NCBI GenBank assembly: GCA_951828235.1 | Contig: OX639965.1 | Location: 434,001-498,000, forward strand | Reading direction: 5' to 3' | Length of the DNA: 64,000 bases | Origin: an uncultured Gammaproteobacteria bacterium | GTDB taxonomy: Bacteria; Pseudomonadota; Gammaproteobacteria; Steroidobacterales; Foliamicaceae | In this document: one piece after another, positions 33,749 through 42,406 of the stretch | How positions within the stretch are numbered: position 1 is the first letter of the stretch | How the letters are laid out: each line of letters begins with the position of its first letter | Notes under the pieces: model-generated | What the model was told of the DNA's origin: nothing | Database searches by the model: none | The model's input: only the letters and a program-made list of their open reading frames with translations | Program-made: the position numbers and the translations under genes

Positions 33749-35055
33749 CCGGCGGGGATTTTCAGCACCTGCCCGACGCGCAGGCGGTCATTAGGCAGAT
33801 TGTTGGCGCGGATCAGAACGGCAACCGGAATCCTGAAGCGCTGGGCGATTCCGCTCAGCGTGTCGCCGCGGCGGGCGACATACTGCTGTTCGGGCAGTTC
33901 GCCGGCCGCTACGCGCTGTGCGATCAGCGTGTCGCGTGGCGGATTTCGGTAGAAATATGCGCGAATTCCCGCCAGCATGGCTTGCGCCAGGTGTTCCTGG
34001 TAGCTGCTGCTGTTGAGCAGCCGTTCTTCCTGGGGATTGGAAATATAGGCGGTCTCCACCAGGATTGACGGCACGTCGTGAGCCTTGAGCACCGCAAACG
34101 GCGCCGTCTGCACCTTCGACTTGCGCACGCGGCCCACGCCGTGCAGGTGCTGCAGCACGTCGTCTCCCACTTCAAGGCTGGCGCCGATGGACGCGTTCTG
34201 CGACAGGTCGATGATCATGTCCGCTATTGTGGGCGGCAGGCCGTCCATCTCGATGCCGCCAACCCTGTCCGACGCGTTTTCGCGCCGCGCGAGCCGGCGG
34301 GCTTCATCCGATGAACCTTTTTCAGAAAGCACGTATACGCTGGAGCCGCGGACCCGCAGGCTCCTGACGGCGTCCGCGTGAACCGAAACGAACAGGTCGG
34401 CGTTGCGCTCTTGCGCGAGGGCGTAACGCCGGCGGAGCTGGATATAGTAATCGCCGTCGCGCGTCAGCATGGAAGACATGCCCGGCTCTTTATCGATCTG
34501 CCGCGCCAGTCGGCGGGCGATCGCAAGGACCACGGTCTTTTCCCTCGATCCTCCCCTGCCGATAGCGCCCGGGTCCTTGCCGCCGTGCCCGGCATCGATA
34601 GCGACCAGCACGTCCCGAACAGCGGGCTGAGCCCTTTCTTCCGCTGCGGCTTCCGACTCGACGCCACCGGGAAATATGTCCACGACGATGCGATGACCGC
34701 GTCCATCCTTGCCTGCCGCGATGCCAAAACTGGTGGCGGTAGCGGAAGCGTGAAGGTCGAACACCACCCTGAGCATGTCGCCCGGATGACGGCCGTGGCG
34801 TATGCGCCGCACGATCCCTGTTCCACGTTCGGGAAGCGAGGCGGCGAGACTGGCCGAATAGAGGTCCACGACTACCCTCGGCTGCCCGTCCAGCACCTCC
34901 AGCTTGTGGCTGCGCGCCTGATCCAGTTCGAGGACCACGCGGGTCTTGGAATCGTACTCCGCAACGCGGATGCTTTGTATGCGCGCGGGCGCCGCACTCA
35001 GGGTGCCGGTCAAGAGCCCGGCAACCAGCGCAACGGCAAGGCGATGGGCGATCAT
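33745..35055 (-). CDS. amiB: N-acetylmuramoyl-L-alanine amidase (AmiB type)
   Basis: Periplasmic zinc amidase splitting septal peptidoglycan. 436 residues from ATG 35055: signal peptide (MIAHRLAVALVAGLLTGTLSAAPA), AMIN domain for septal targeting (about 25-125), Amidase_3 domain with VAIDAGHGGKDPGAIG, the Glu in RGGSREKTVVLAIARR, the His in FVSVHADA and a late Glu in SILVETAYISNP, then a C-terminal LysM domain (YVARRGDTLSGIAQRF). LysM plus the tsaE neighbour points to AmiB. Relatives have mutL next; here a convergent ligB follows. Confidence 0.93.
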   Translation of the reverse strand: MIAHRLAVALVAGLLTGTLSAAPARIQSIRVAEYDSKTRVVLELDQARSHKLEVLDGQPRVVVDLYSASLAASLPERGTGIVRRIRHGRHPGDMLRVVFDLHASATATSFGIAAGKDGRGHRIVVDIFPGGVESEAAAEERAQPAVRDVLVAIDAGHGGKDPGAIGRGGSREKTVVLAIARRLARQIDKEPGMSSMLTRDGDYYIQLRRRYALAQERNADLFVSVHADAVRSLRVRGSSVYVLSEKGSSDEARRLARRENASDRVGGIEMDGLPPTIADMIIDLSQNASIGASLEVGDDVLQHLHGVGRVRKSKVQTAPFAVLKAHDVPSILVETAYISNPQEERLLNSSSYQEHLAQAMLAGIRAYFYRNPPRDTLIAQRVAAGELPEQQYVARRGDTLSGIAQRFRIPVAVLIRANNLPNDRLRVGQVLKIPAG

Positions 35056-35087
35056 GGCTGCTGCTTTCTCGGCTTTCCTCGCTGGCG

Positions 35088-35115
35088 AGTATAGCCCCGA
35101 CGGACAGCTTGTCAA
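35088..35115 (-). promoter_or_regulatory. Near-consensus sigma70 promoter for amiB
   Basis: Minus strand TTGACA (35115-35110), 16-base spacer, TATACT (35093-35088), about 33 bases before the amiB ATG. It lies in an AT-rich patch between tsaE and amiB, so amiB can be transcribed apart from tsaE. Confidence 0.72.
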
Positions 35116-35153
35116 GGAAAAACTCAAATATATTAGGAAGCTATTCTTAGAAT

Positions 35154-35726
35154 TTAATTTGCTTCGTACATTGCTTCCAGTTCGGGGTGCGCCACCTTGC
35201 GCACGGACCGCAAAATCCGTCCGCCCGAACCTGAATTGGCCCGCAGACTGACCAGCCGGCCGGAGTCCGCATGCGACAGGTGAAGCGAAAGGTCGGGCGG
35301 GCCCAGGTTCCCCCGGGCATTTTCGAACCACTCCACCAGCATGACCCGGCAGGCCTCCCCGGACCTGTATTGAAAGCCGTCCTGAAGACCGAGTTCATCC
35401 AGTTCGCCCGAATGGCGCATGCGGTACAAGTCCACATGGAGCACCTCGACCGTCTTGCCGATGTCGAGGGAAATGGTGTACGGATGCACCAGCCCGTAGG
35501 TGGGACTGGTCACCGGCGATTGCACGCCCAGCGCCGCCAGCGCAGCGGCGGCAAGCGTCGTCTTGCCGGCCCCCAGTTCTCCGTCCAGGGCGATGAGCAG
35601 GGATGGCCGATCGACAGACTCGTCACGGAGCCCCCTGCCGATGGCCCGTCCCAGTGCCGCGAGGCCGTCGGCGCTGCAGGCGCTGAAAGCGGCCGCTGGT
35701 CCCGGCACGCCGTCAGGGCCCGTCAA
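35154..35726 (-). CDS. tsaE: tRNA threonylcarbamoyladenosine biosynthesis ATPase TsaE
   Basis: P-loop ATPase needed for t6A37 formation on ANN-decoding tRNAs with TsaB, TsaC and TsaD. 190 residues, longer than the usual ~155, with extensions at both ends. Walker A is LDGELGAGKTTLAAAALAALG, followed by SPTYGLVHPY, and the late VMLVEWFENA corresponds to the family LIEWpE motif. Lies upstream of amiB, as in E. coli (yjeE-amiB). The gene begins three bases after the AAA ATPase stop. Confidence 0.93.
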   Translation of the reverse strand: MTGPDGVPGPAAAFSACSADGLAALGRAIGRGLRDESVDRPSLLIALDGELGAGKTTLAAAALAALGVQSPVTSPTYGLVHPYTISLDIGKTVEVLHVDLYRMRHSGELDELGLQDGFQYRSGEACRVMLVEWFENARGNLGPPDLSLHLSHADSGRLVSLRANSGSGGRILRSVRKVAHPELEAMYEAN

Positions 35727-35729
35727 GGC

Positions 35730-36878
35730 TCATACGTCCTCGTGCAGGCGCTCGGCGGAAATCGCGCGGACCCGCCTGTCCAGTCGCAGGCTTTCGGATC
35801 CCGCGTAGACGATGTCCATCCGGGTCAGCGAAAGTTCTTCCAGCGCGGTCTTCACGGTGCGGGTAATGCGGGGTGATGAGGTTCGACGGATTTCGAATCC
35901 GCGGAGCTGCCTGCCGCTCTTGGCAATCAGGTCCACCCTGGCGCCGGTGTGCGCCGCCCAGAAATAGAACTGCGTTTTCCGTTTTTCAAGGACACGGATC
36001 AGGTTCTCGAGCACGAAGCCTTCCCAGGACGCCCCCGACCTCGGGTGTCGCTCCAGCTCGCGCAGGTTCGATATGCCGAGACAGTAATGCAGGAGGCCGG
36101 AATCCCGAAAATACACCTTGGGCGACTTTACCTGGCGCCGGGGCAGGTTCGCGTGCCAGGGCTCGAGCCTGCGCACGATAAAGGCGGACTCGATAATCTT
36201 CAGATAACGGCGCGCAGTGTGATGCGAGACACCCAGCGAGCGCGCCAGCTCCGAACCGTTCCACACCTGCGCGTGGCAGTGCGCCAGCATGATCAGGAAC
36301 CGTTCGATCCTGTCCGTCGGGGCATTGGAAGTCAGGCGATGGATGTCACGCTCCAGAAAGTCGCGAACGTAGCGATCGCGCCAGTCGTAGCTGTCCTCGT
36401 CGCTGCCGGCGCTGTACGAGCGCGGCAGACCGCCCCTTAGCCACAGCAGGTTCGCCTGGGGCACGGGAAGTTCCGCGGACAAGAGGCCGGGAAGCTCATA
36501 GTAGGCAGTGAAACCCGAGAGCGGCTCGAACTGCTCAAGCAGCTCCTCACTGGCGATGCTGCTTAGTATGAGAAATCGTGCCGGGTTCCAGGACCTCAGC
36601 GACAACTGCCGCACATCGGAAAGTACCTGAGGGGCACGGTGGATCTCGTCAAGGACAACCAGGCCCTGAAGGTTGGACAGGGCCAGCGTCGGATCTTCAA
36701 GCCTGGAGCGGTCGGCCGCCGCGCGCAAATCGAAGAAGTAGGAATTCGAGCGCGAGCGCTGCGCGAACTCACGCGCCAGCGTCGACTTTCCTGCCCCCCG
36801 TGGGCCCAGCAGCACAACGATGGGGTTGTTGGAGAACAGCCGCCGTAATGCCCTGATATGGCCGTCTCTCTCAATCAT
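35730..36878 (-). CDS. AAA ATPase with DUF4143 domain
   Basis: A 382-residue protein. Walker A GPRGAGKS is at residues 25-32; Walker B is LVVLDEIHRAP. The middle has a short winged-helix-like stretch (LARSLGVSHHTARRYLKIIESAFIVRRL), and the C-terminal DUF4143 nuclease-like fold includes KVYFRDSGLLHYCLG, GASWEGFVLENLI and FYFWAAHTGARVDLIA. Proteins of this class are scattered in genomes, often near mobile DNA; their substrate is unknown. It lies between tsaE and nnr where relatives have no gene. Confidence 0.88.
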   Translation of the reverse strand: MIERDGHIRALRRLFSNNPIVVLLGPRGAGKSTLAREFAQRSRSNSYFFDLRAAADRSRLEDPTLALSNLQGLVVLDEIHRAPQVLSDVRQLSLRSWNPARFLILSSIASEELLEQFEPLSGFTAYYELPGLLSAELPVPQANLLWLRGGLPRSYSAGSDEDSYDWRDRYVRDFLERDIHRLTSNAPTDRIERFLIMLAHCHAQVWNGSELARSLGVSHHTARRYLKIIESAFIVRRLEPWHANLPRRQVKSPKVYFRDSGLLHYCLGISNLRELERHPRSGASWEGFVLENLIRVLEKRKTQFYFWAAHTGARVDLIAKSGRQLRGFEIRRTSSPRITRTVKTALEELSLTRMDIVYAGSESLRLDRRVRAISAERLHEDV

Positions 36879-36964
36879 TCACTACATTCCGGAAATTTGG
36901 AATACGTAAGTCTAATTTTCTTTTAACTGTATTTCAAGTCAACGTAGCGGTACCATTAGTCCCC

Positions 36965-38059
36965 ATGAATTCAATACATGCTTGTCCGCGCCTGTGCGCC
37001 CGCCACCACGCCAATACCGGGACGCTCCTCACGTGCGCAATTGCCGGGATTCTGTTCTTTGCTTCATCCCATGCGGAACAGAGCGGCGTTGCGCCGGTAA
37101 CGGAGCAGCCCTGGCAGGAGGCCGTCGTCAGCGTCAGCGATATCGACCGCACGGGAAGGTTCTTTCTCGAGATCGGAGAATATGAGGCAAAGTGGCGCGG
37201 CCCACTCGATCCGTCCCTGGTCGCGGCCTGGGAATTGCCTGAGGCCGCATCGGGCGAGGCGCTGCTGCTCGGCCCCGCCGATTACGCGTCCGGGCTGATC
37301 CGGCTGGTGCGCTTCGACGACGCGGGACAGCGCGTGCCGATGCGCCCCGGCTCCAGGGCCTGGGACACCGGATGCTATTTCAGCATGATGGTGCGGATGA
37401 AAAACATGCCTGAGATCTACCGCAAGGCCATCGATCTCGGCTGGTGGACCGAGACCCCGATTACGAGTCTTTCTTTTCGCGGCTCCGATTTGCGGGTAGT
37501 GATCTACCGCGGGCCGGACGGCGTGCAGGTGCAGGGCTACGAGCGTCTCAAACCGCCCCTTCCCGACTCCATCCCGGCTTTCGAAACACTGACCGGCCCG
37601 TTCAACATCATGCAGATGGTCAGGGACCGGGACGCAACCCATGACTTCTACACGAACGTCCTTGGGTTTGGTTCCTATTACAAGGGCGATCCGTTCCTGG
37701 CGCCGGAGCCCACCCCCACGCCGCTGGGCATCCCCTTGAGCCTGACCACAACGGTTCCCTACCGCGCCGGCATCGTGGAAACGCGACCCGGAGAATTCGG
37801 GCGCATGGAATTTATCGAAGTCATGGGTATGAGCGGGTTCGATTACTCGGACCGCTGCCGGGCCCCCAATCTCGGAACCCTGGCGGTCCGCTTCGAAGTC
37901 GAGGACGCCGCCGAAGCCCGCGACCGGATACGCGAAAGGGGCGGCGCCATACGAAACGGGATCAGCCGCGTGCAGCTGGAACCTTACGGAAACGTTGACC
38001 TGTTCGCGGTGGAGACGCCCGACGGCGCCATCATTCAGTTCTACTCTGAACCCAACTGA
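36965..38059 (+). CDS. Exported VOC-superfamily protein
   Basis: 364 residues. An N-terminal basic stretch and hydrophobic core (TLLTCAIAGILFFASSHA) make a likely signal peptide with cleavage near residue 37. Two VOC (glyoxalase/dioxygenase fold) modules follow: EAVVSVSDIDRTGRFFLE starts one, and FNIMQMVRDRDATHDFYTNVLGFG starts a second, ending with DLFAVETPDGAIIQFYSEPN. Metal ligands are not obvious, so an enzyme role is open. Most VOC proteins are cytoplasmic, which makes export notable. Promoter region upstream is AT-rich. Confidence 0.8.
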   Translation: MNSIHACPRLCARHHANTGTLLTCAIAGILFFASSHAEQSGVAPVTEQPWQEAVVSVSDIDRTGRFFLEIGEYEAKWRGPLDPSLVAAWELPEAASGEALLLGPADYASGLIRLVRFDDAGQRVPMRPGSRAWDTGCYFSMMVRMKNMPEIYRKAIDLGWWTETPITSLSFRGSDLRVVIYRGPDGVQVQGYERLKPPLPDSIPAFETLTGPFNIMQMVRDRDATHDFYTNVLGFGSYYKGDPFLAPEPTPTPLGIPLSLTTTVPYRAGIVETRPGEFGRMEFIEVMGMSGFDYSDRCRAPNLGTLAVRFEVEDAAEARDRIRERGGAIRNGISRVQLEPYGNVDLFAVETPDGAIIQFYSEPN

Positions 38060-38109
38060 CGTTTTGGATTCTCAGCCCAAGATTTCTTTCCTGCGCCCCT
38101 CGCTCCAGA

Positions 38110-38445
38110 CTAAGGCTGCGGATCCATACTGTCTGGTGCCGGGCTTGACGCCGGCTGGACCAATGACTGTGCGGAACGAATGTTCGCCGTTAGTTCAGGC
38201 TTCTTGTCCAGCTCTCTGCGAACGTCGCATTCTGACTGGATACCGTGCCAGAAACTGTCCGATTGCCGGAAAAAGGCGCCAATGAGAATTGACATCCTCG
38301 GAGTGATTGGACGGTCGGCCTGAACTATTTTCTCCAGATCATCGTGACTAACGCCGATGGCGCGGGCCATTTGCTGAATTGAAATGCCCATTGGCTTGAG
38401 GTATTCCTCCAGCAGTATTTCCCCAGGCGTGATTGGCAAACTCAT
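38110..38445 (-). CDS. higA: HigA-type antitoxin (XRE-family HTH)
   Basis: 111 residues. The HigA start [20 protein letters not shown] is followed by the [41 protein letters not shown]. The C-terminal tail from about residue 85 is longer than usual and poorly conserved. HigA binds HigB and represses the pair's promoter. It lies 36 bases downstream of the toxin frame. Composition looks less GC-rich than flanking genes, suggesting acquisition. Confidence 0.88.
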   Translation of the reverse strand: MSLPITPGEILLEEYLKPMGISIQQMARAIGVSHDDLEKIVQADRPITPRMSILIGAFFRQSDSFWHGIQSECDVRRELDKKPELTANIRSAQSLVQPASSPAPDSMDPQP

Positions 38446-38481
38446 ACGATTAAACCGTCGAAGGCTGACATGGGCATACTC

Positions 38482-38761
38482 CTAATGATAATCCTCAATG
38501 GCGACGTCCTCAGGGCCGAATTCAGTCCAGCGAAAAATAATGCGCCATTGATCGTTGATACGAATTGAATGAAGACCAGCCAGATCGCGCCGTAGTTTCT
38601 CAAGGTGATTGCCGGGCGGAACGGCCAGGTCCGAAAGTCTTGAGGCTTGGTTCACTTGAATCAACTTCCGCAATGCGACACGAGAGATATTCGAAAAACG
38701 TCGATTCTTCTGCTCCACGAAGAGTTCTTCAGTGTCCTTGTTACCAAAAAGATCGAATCAT
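38482..38761 (-). pseudogene. higB: HigB/RelE-type toxin gene with apparent 1-base frameshift
   Basis: The C-terminal 78 residues (HLEKLRRDLAGLHSIRINDQWRIIFRW, ending EDYH) match HigB. The natural ATG is at 38761, but its frame stops after MIRSFW. Removing one base in the five-A run at 38746-38750 (TTTTT on the coding strand) restores MIRSFGNKDTEELFVEQKN and a 92-residue protein, the usual HigB length. So the gene is inactivated, phase-variable, or carries a homopolymer sequencing error. A GTG at 38718 could start a shorter form lacking the first helix. Confidence 0.78.
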
Positions 38762-38774
38762 GCCCAAATATCGA

Positions 38775-40346
38775 TCATGTCATGTTAGCCGGCAAGATAG
38801 TTGCCTGCTCCCCTCGCTCAATTCCGGAAGCAAGAGACTTCGACGGGTTCAAGCCATCACGCAGCGCGTCAAGCAGGTCGCCGGCAATCATGCCTCGCTG
38901 ACCGGCGACTGCCGCACGGTCACCGGCCCGGGCATGAATGAAGGCGGCCATTGCGGCCAGGTCTTCCGGTTCCGATGCGGGGAACTGCGCCCACAGGCCC
39001 GCCAACAGCCCGGTAAGCACATCGCCCATCCCTGCCGTCGCCATTCCGGGATTGCCGGCATCGACTACCCAGGGCGGTTTGCCGCTTCCCGACACCAGCG
39101 TGTTTGCGCCCTTGAGCAGCGTCACGCCACCGTAGCGCCGTCTCAGGGCCGCAAGGGCGTCCAGACGATCGGCCTGCACCCGGGCACTGGGGCGATCCAG
39201 CAATCGCCCCGCCTCGCCAGGGTGAGGCGTCAGGATTCTGGGGGCGGAACTCGCGCCGGCGCCGGCCGCCAGACCGAGGCTGTCTGCGTCCACCACGACA
39301 GGCAGCTTGCTTCCCTGCGCCGCCGCGAACAACTCGCGCGCCCAGGCATCTTGTCCCAGACCGCAGCCGACCGCCAGGACCGTAGCCCGTTCCAGCAGGG
39401 GGGCAAGGTCTGCCGCGCCGCGGGCGCCTCGCACCATGAGTTCGGGGCGTGAGGACAGCAGGGCGGCCGAGTGTTCCGGGTGCGTGGCCACGGACACCAG
39501 TCCCGCGCCGGCGCGCAGCGCGCCTTCGCCGGCAAGCCGGGCCGCGCCGCCCATTCCCGGCCCCCCGGCGATCACCAGCACATGCCCGAAGCGGCCCTTG
39601 TGGTCGGTGGCATCCCTGGGGGGAAGCATCGCCCGCAGCGTCTCTCCGGTAAACACGCGCAGCGCCGGCTCTCCGGCGAACCCGGTCTCCAGCTCCGCCA
39701 GTCTTTCCGGCGTGATCCGTCCGAGGGGCTCCAGCACCCGCCGTCCCACGTAATTCGGCGCATCACCCAGGAACAAGCCGCGTTTCTCAGCCACGAAGGT
39801 CACCGTCAGCGCCGAGCGGACCGCAGCCGTCATCGAGGCCCCGGTGTCGCCGTGCAGGCCAGTGGGAATGTCGACCGCCACGGCTGGCGCTCCGCCGTTG
39901 TTGACCGCCCGCACGGCTTCGAGATAACGCCCTCCCAGCGGGCGGTCCAGCCCGATTCCAAGCATGGCGTCCACGATCAGGTCGCAGCCGTCCAGCCCGG
40001 ACCGCACCCACGGTCCCGCCGGCACGGCAGCTTGCCGCGCCGCCACGAACTGGGTGGCGGCATCACCCCGCGCACGACTGCCCGGAGACAGCAGCATGAC
40101 CTTGACGTCGATCCCTTCCTGCCTTGCCAGGCGCGCCATGACGAAGCCGTCGCCCGCATTGTTGCCGCCGCCGGCCAGGACTGCCCACCGCCGGGAATCG
40201 GGAAAAATCTCGCGAACGCGTGCGTACGCAGCCTTACCGGCGCGTTCCATCAGCGTGTTGCTGGTGATGCCCTCGCTTGCCATCAGCGCGGCTTCCAGCG
40301 CGCGGACGGCGGCGGTGGAGTAAGCGGTGCGATAACTCATCAGCAC
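38775..40346 (-). CDS. nnr: Bifunctional NAD(P)H-hydrate epimerase / ADP-dependent NAD(P)HX dehydratase
   Basis: Repairs damaged NAD(P)H hydrates. 523 residues. The N-terminal YjeF_N epimerase domain has VLAGGGNNAGDGFVMARLA and VDAMLGIGLDRP. The C-terminal ribokinase-like dehydratase domain contains GHVLVIAGGPGMGGAARLAG, ILTPHPGEAGRLL, TLLKGANTLV and NPGMATAGMGDVLTGLLAGL. Divergent from queG, the same pairing as yjeF and yjeS in E. coli. In E. coli tsaE follows directly; here about 3 kb intervenes. Confidence 0.95.
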   Translation of the reverse strand: MLMSYRTAYSTAAVRALEAALMASEGITSNTLMERAGKAAYARVREIFPDSRRWAVLAGGGNNAGDGFVMARLARQEGIDVKVMLLSPGSRARGDAATQFVAARQAAVPAGPWVRSGLDGCDLIVDAMLGIGLDRPLGGRYLEAVRAVNNGGAPAVAVDIPTGLHGDTGASMTAAVRSALTVTFVAEKRGLFLGDAPNYVGRRVLEPLGRITPERLAELETGFAGEPALRVFTGETLRAMLPPRDATDHKGRFGHVLVIAGGPGMGGAARLAGEGALRAGAGLVSVATHPEHSAALLSSRPELMVRGARGAADLAPLLERATVLAVGCGLGQDAWARELFAAAQGSKLPVVVDADSLGLAAGAGASSAPRILTPHPGEAGRLLDRPSARVQADRLDALAALRRRYGGVTLLKGANTLVSGSGKPPWVVDAGNPGMATAGMGDVLTGLLAGLWAQFPASEPEDLAAMAAFIHARAGDRAAVAGQRGMIAGDLLDALRDGLNPSKSLASGIERGEQATILPANMT

Positions 40347-40411
40347 GAATATTGCCCGAAATCGCTGCGCGTATCCGAACGGCGGAGGGTCAATCTATAC
40401 TCTTGCACCCC

Positions 40412-41605
40412 ATGCAACCGTCCGCCGAACACATGCGGATTGCGGCCCGGCTTCCGGCGCTGGCACGCGAATTCGGCTTCGAGCAGGCCGGGGTGGCGGG
40501 CATCGACCTTGCGCAATCCGAGGCGCGCCTGGAGCGCTGGCTGGAACTGGGGCGGCACGGAACCATGGGATGGATGGCGCGCCATGGACGCAAGCGCACG
40601 CGGCCTGCCGAACTGCTTCGCGGCACGCTGAGGGTGCTCTGCTTCCGCATGCACTACTGGTCACGGGAGGCGGCCCCGGCGCTGGCGGTGCTGGCCGACC
40701 CGGACAAGGCCTATATTTCGCGTTACGCGCTCGGCAGGGACTACCACCGCCTGATGCGCAGACGACTGCGCAGGCTGGCGGAGCGCATCGCCTCAATGGC
40801 CGGACCCATGGGCTACCGGGTTTTCGTGGACAGCGCTCCGGTCATGGAAAAACCGCTGGCGGCGGGAGCCGGACTGGGATGGATCGGCAAGCACACCAAC
40901 CTGATCAACCGCCACGAAGGCTCGTGGTTCTTCCTCGGCGAGATCTATACCGACCTCCCGCTACCGGTGGATGACCCGGTTGGCGACCACTGCGGCAGTT
41001 GCCGGGCATGCCTGGACATCTGTCCCACGGAGGCCATCGTGGCGCCGTATCAACTCGACGCCCGGCGCTGTATCTCCTACCTCACCATAGAGCATCGGGG
41101 CCCCATTCCGCTGGAATTGCGGCCGCGCATCGGCAATCGCATTTTCGGCTGCGACGATTGCCAGCTGGTGTGTCCCTGGAACCGTCATGCGCGACCCACT
41201 GAAGAGGCCGCTTTCGCCCCGCGGCGGGGCCTGGACAACGCTGGCCTGACCAGCCTTTTCGCGTGGAGCGAGGATCATTGGCGGGAACGCACCCGCGGCA
41301 GCGCCCTGCGCCGCGCCGGCTATGCGGGCTGGCTCAGAAACCTCGCAATCGCGCTGGGTAATGCCACCCGCTCTGCGGCGGCGATGGAGTCGCTTCGCAA
41401 GCGCCTGTCGCACCCCAGTGAAATCGTGCGCGAGCACGTTCGCTGGGCACTCGAGAGGCAGGCAGGCGATCAGGATGCAGCGCCGCAGACCACGTTGTCG
41501 ATCAGGCGGGCGGAACCGAGCCAGGCGGCGGCCAGTACGACCCACTCGCCCGCGGCCGATGCCGGCGGCGGGCCGAGATCGGCGGCCCGGCGCACGGCAA
41601 CGTAG
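40412..41605 (+). CDS. queG: Epoxyqueuosine reductase QueG
   Basis: Cobalamin and [4Fe-4S] enzyme making the last step of queuosine modification on tRNA. 397 residues from ATG 40412. The N-terminal region has FGFEQAGVAGIDL and LGRHGTMGWMARH; two ferredoxin-type clusters follow: CGSCRACLDICP and CDDCQLVCPWN, with RRCISYLTIEHRG between them. A HEAT-like tail contains HPSEIVREHVRWALERQ. The last ~45 residues run antisense to panC (41470-41605) and do not resemble QueG. Confidence 0.94.
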   Translation: MQPSAEHMRIAARLPALAREFGFEQAGVAGIDLAQSEARLERWLELGRHGTMGWMARHGRKRTRPAELLRGTLRVLCFRMHYWSREAAPALAVLADPDKAYISRYALGRDYHRLMRRRLRRLAERIASMAGPMGYRVFVDSAPVMEKPLAAGAGLGWIGKHTNLINRHEGSWFFLGEIYTDLPLPVDDPVGDHCGSCRACLDICPTEAIVAPYQLDARRCISYLTIEHRGPIPLELRPRIGNRIFGCDDCQLVCPWNRHARPTEEAAFAPRRGLDNAGLTSLFAWSEDHWRERTRGSALRRAGYAGWLRNLAIALGNATRSAAAMESLRKRLSHPSEIVREHVRWALERQAGDQDAAPQTTLSIRRAEPSQAAASTTHSPAADAGGGPRSAARRTAT

Positions 41606-42324
41606 TCCGGCGCAAAGCCGGCATCCTTCAGCCGCGCCGCTGCCTCCCGCTCCAGTCCGGCAAAGTCGCGCTCGCCTGCCTCGATGCGCGCGGCGCAACG
41701 CCGCAGTTCGGCATGCAGGGCCGGCGCTGCCCGCCGTTGCGCTTCCGTAAGGTAGCGGTTGCGCGAACTCATGGCCAGCCCGTCCATCTCGCGCGTAATC
41801 GGGCCCTCGACCACTTCGACCGGCACATGCAGGTCTTCGACCATGCGCCGCAGAATCACAAGCTGCTGATAGTCCTTGCGCCCGAACACGACGGCGTCGG
41901 GCAGAACCATCAGCAGCAAACGAGCCACGACCGACGTCACCCCGGAAAAATGCGTGGGGCGGTATGCCCCGCACAGGTCGCCCGATAATCCGGGCACCTC
42001 CACCCGCGTGGGGTCTTCCAGGCCCCGGGGATAGACCTCGTCCTGCCCGGGCGCGAAAAGCAGGTCGACACCCGCCTCGCGCAGCAGGTCCGCGTCCGCA
42101 TCCAGCTCGCGGGGATAGCGCTCGAAATCCTCGCCGGGCGCGAACTGCGTTGGATTGACGAATATGCTCACTATCACCCGGCCACGCCTGCCGGCCAGCC
42201 GGGCCAGGTCCATATGCGCCTTGTGCAGGGCGCCCATCGTGGGGACCAGCGTGACTCTCTCGCCCGCCTCCCGCCAGCGGCCGACCTGCGCGCGCACTTG
42301 CGCCTTGCTCGCGACTATCTGCAC
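41470..42324 (-). CDS. panC: Pantothenate synthetase
   Basis: Condenses pantoate and beta-alanine using ATP. 284 residues, normal length. Motifs: LVPTMGALHKAHMDLA (HIGH-like), FVNPTQFAPGEDFERYPR, VFGRKDYQQLVILRRMVEDL, and SSRNRYLTEAQR; the end ARLIDNV is the standard close. The gene follows panB after 82 bases. Its last 136 bases overlap convergent queG. Confidence 0.97.
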   Translation of the reverse strand: MQIVASKAQVRAQVGRWREAGERVTLVPTMGALHKAHMDLARLAGRRGRVIVSIFVNPTQFAPGEDFERYPRELDADADLLREAGVDLLFAPGQDEVYPRGLEDPTRVEVPGLSGDLCGAYRPTHFSGVTSVVARLLLMVLPDAVVFGRKDYQQLVILRRMVEDLHVPVEVVEGPITREMDGLAMSSRNRYLTEAQRRAAPALHAELRRCAARIEAGERDFAGLEREAAARLKDAGFAPDYVAVRRAADLGPPPASAAGEWVVLAAAWLGSARLIDNVVCGAAS

Positions 42325-42406
42325 GGTCTAGCTGCTGGCTCCGGACACAGAAGGGTGCAGGAGCGACCGCACAGAACTGCCTGTTGCATTCGCGGAAAGC
42401 GTCAGT

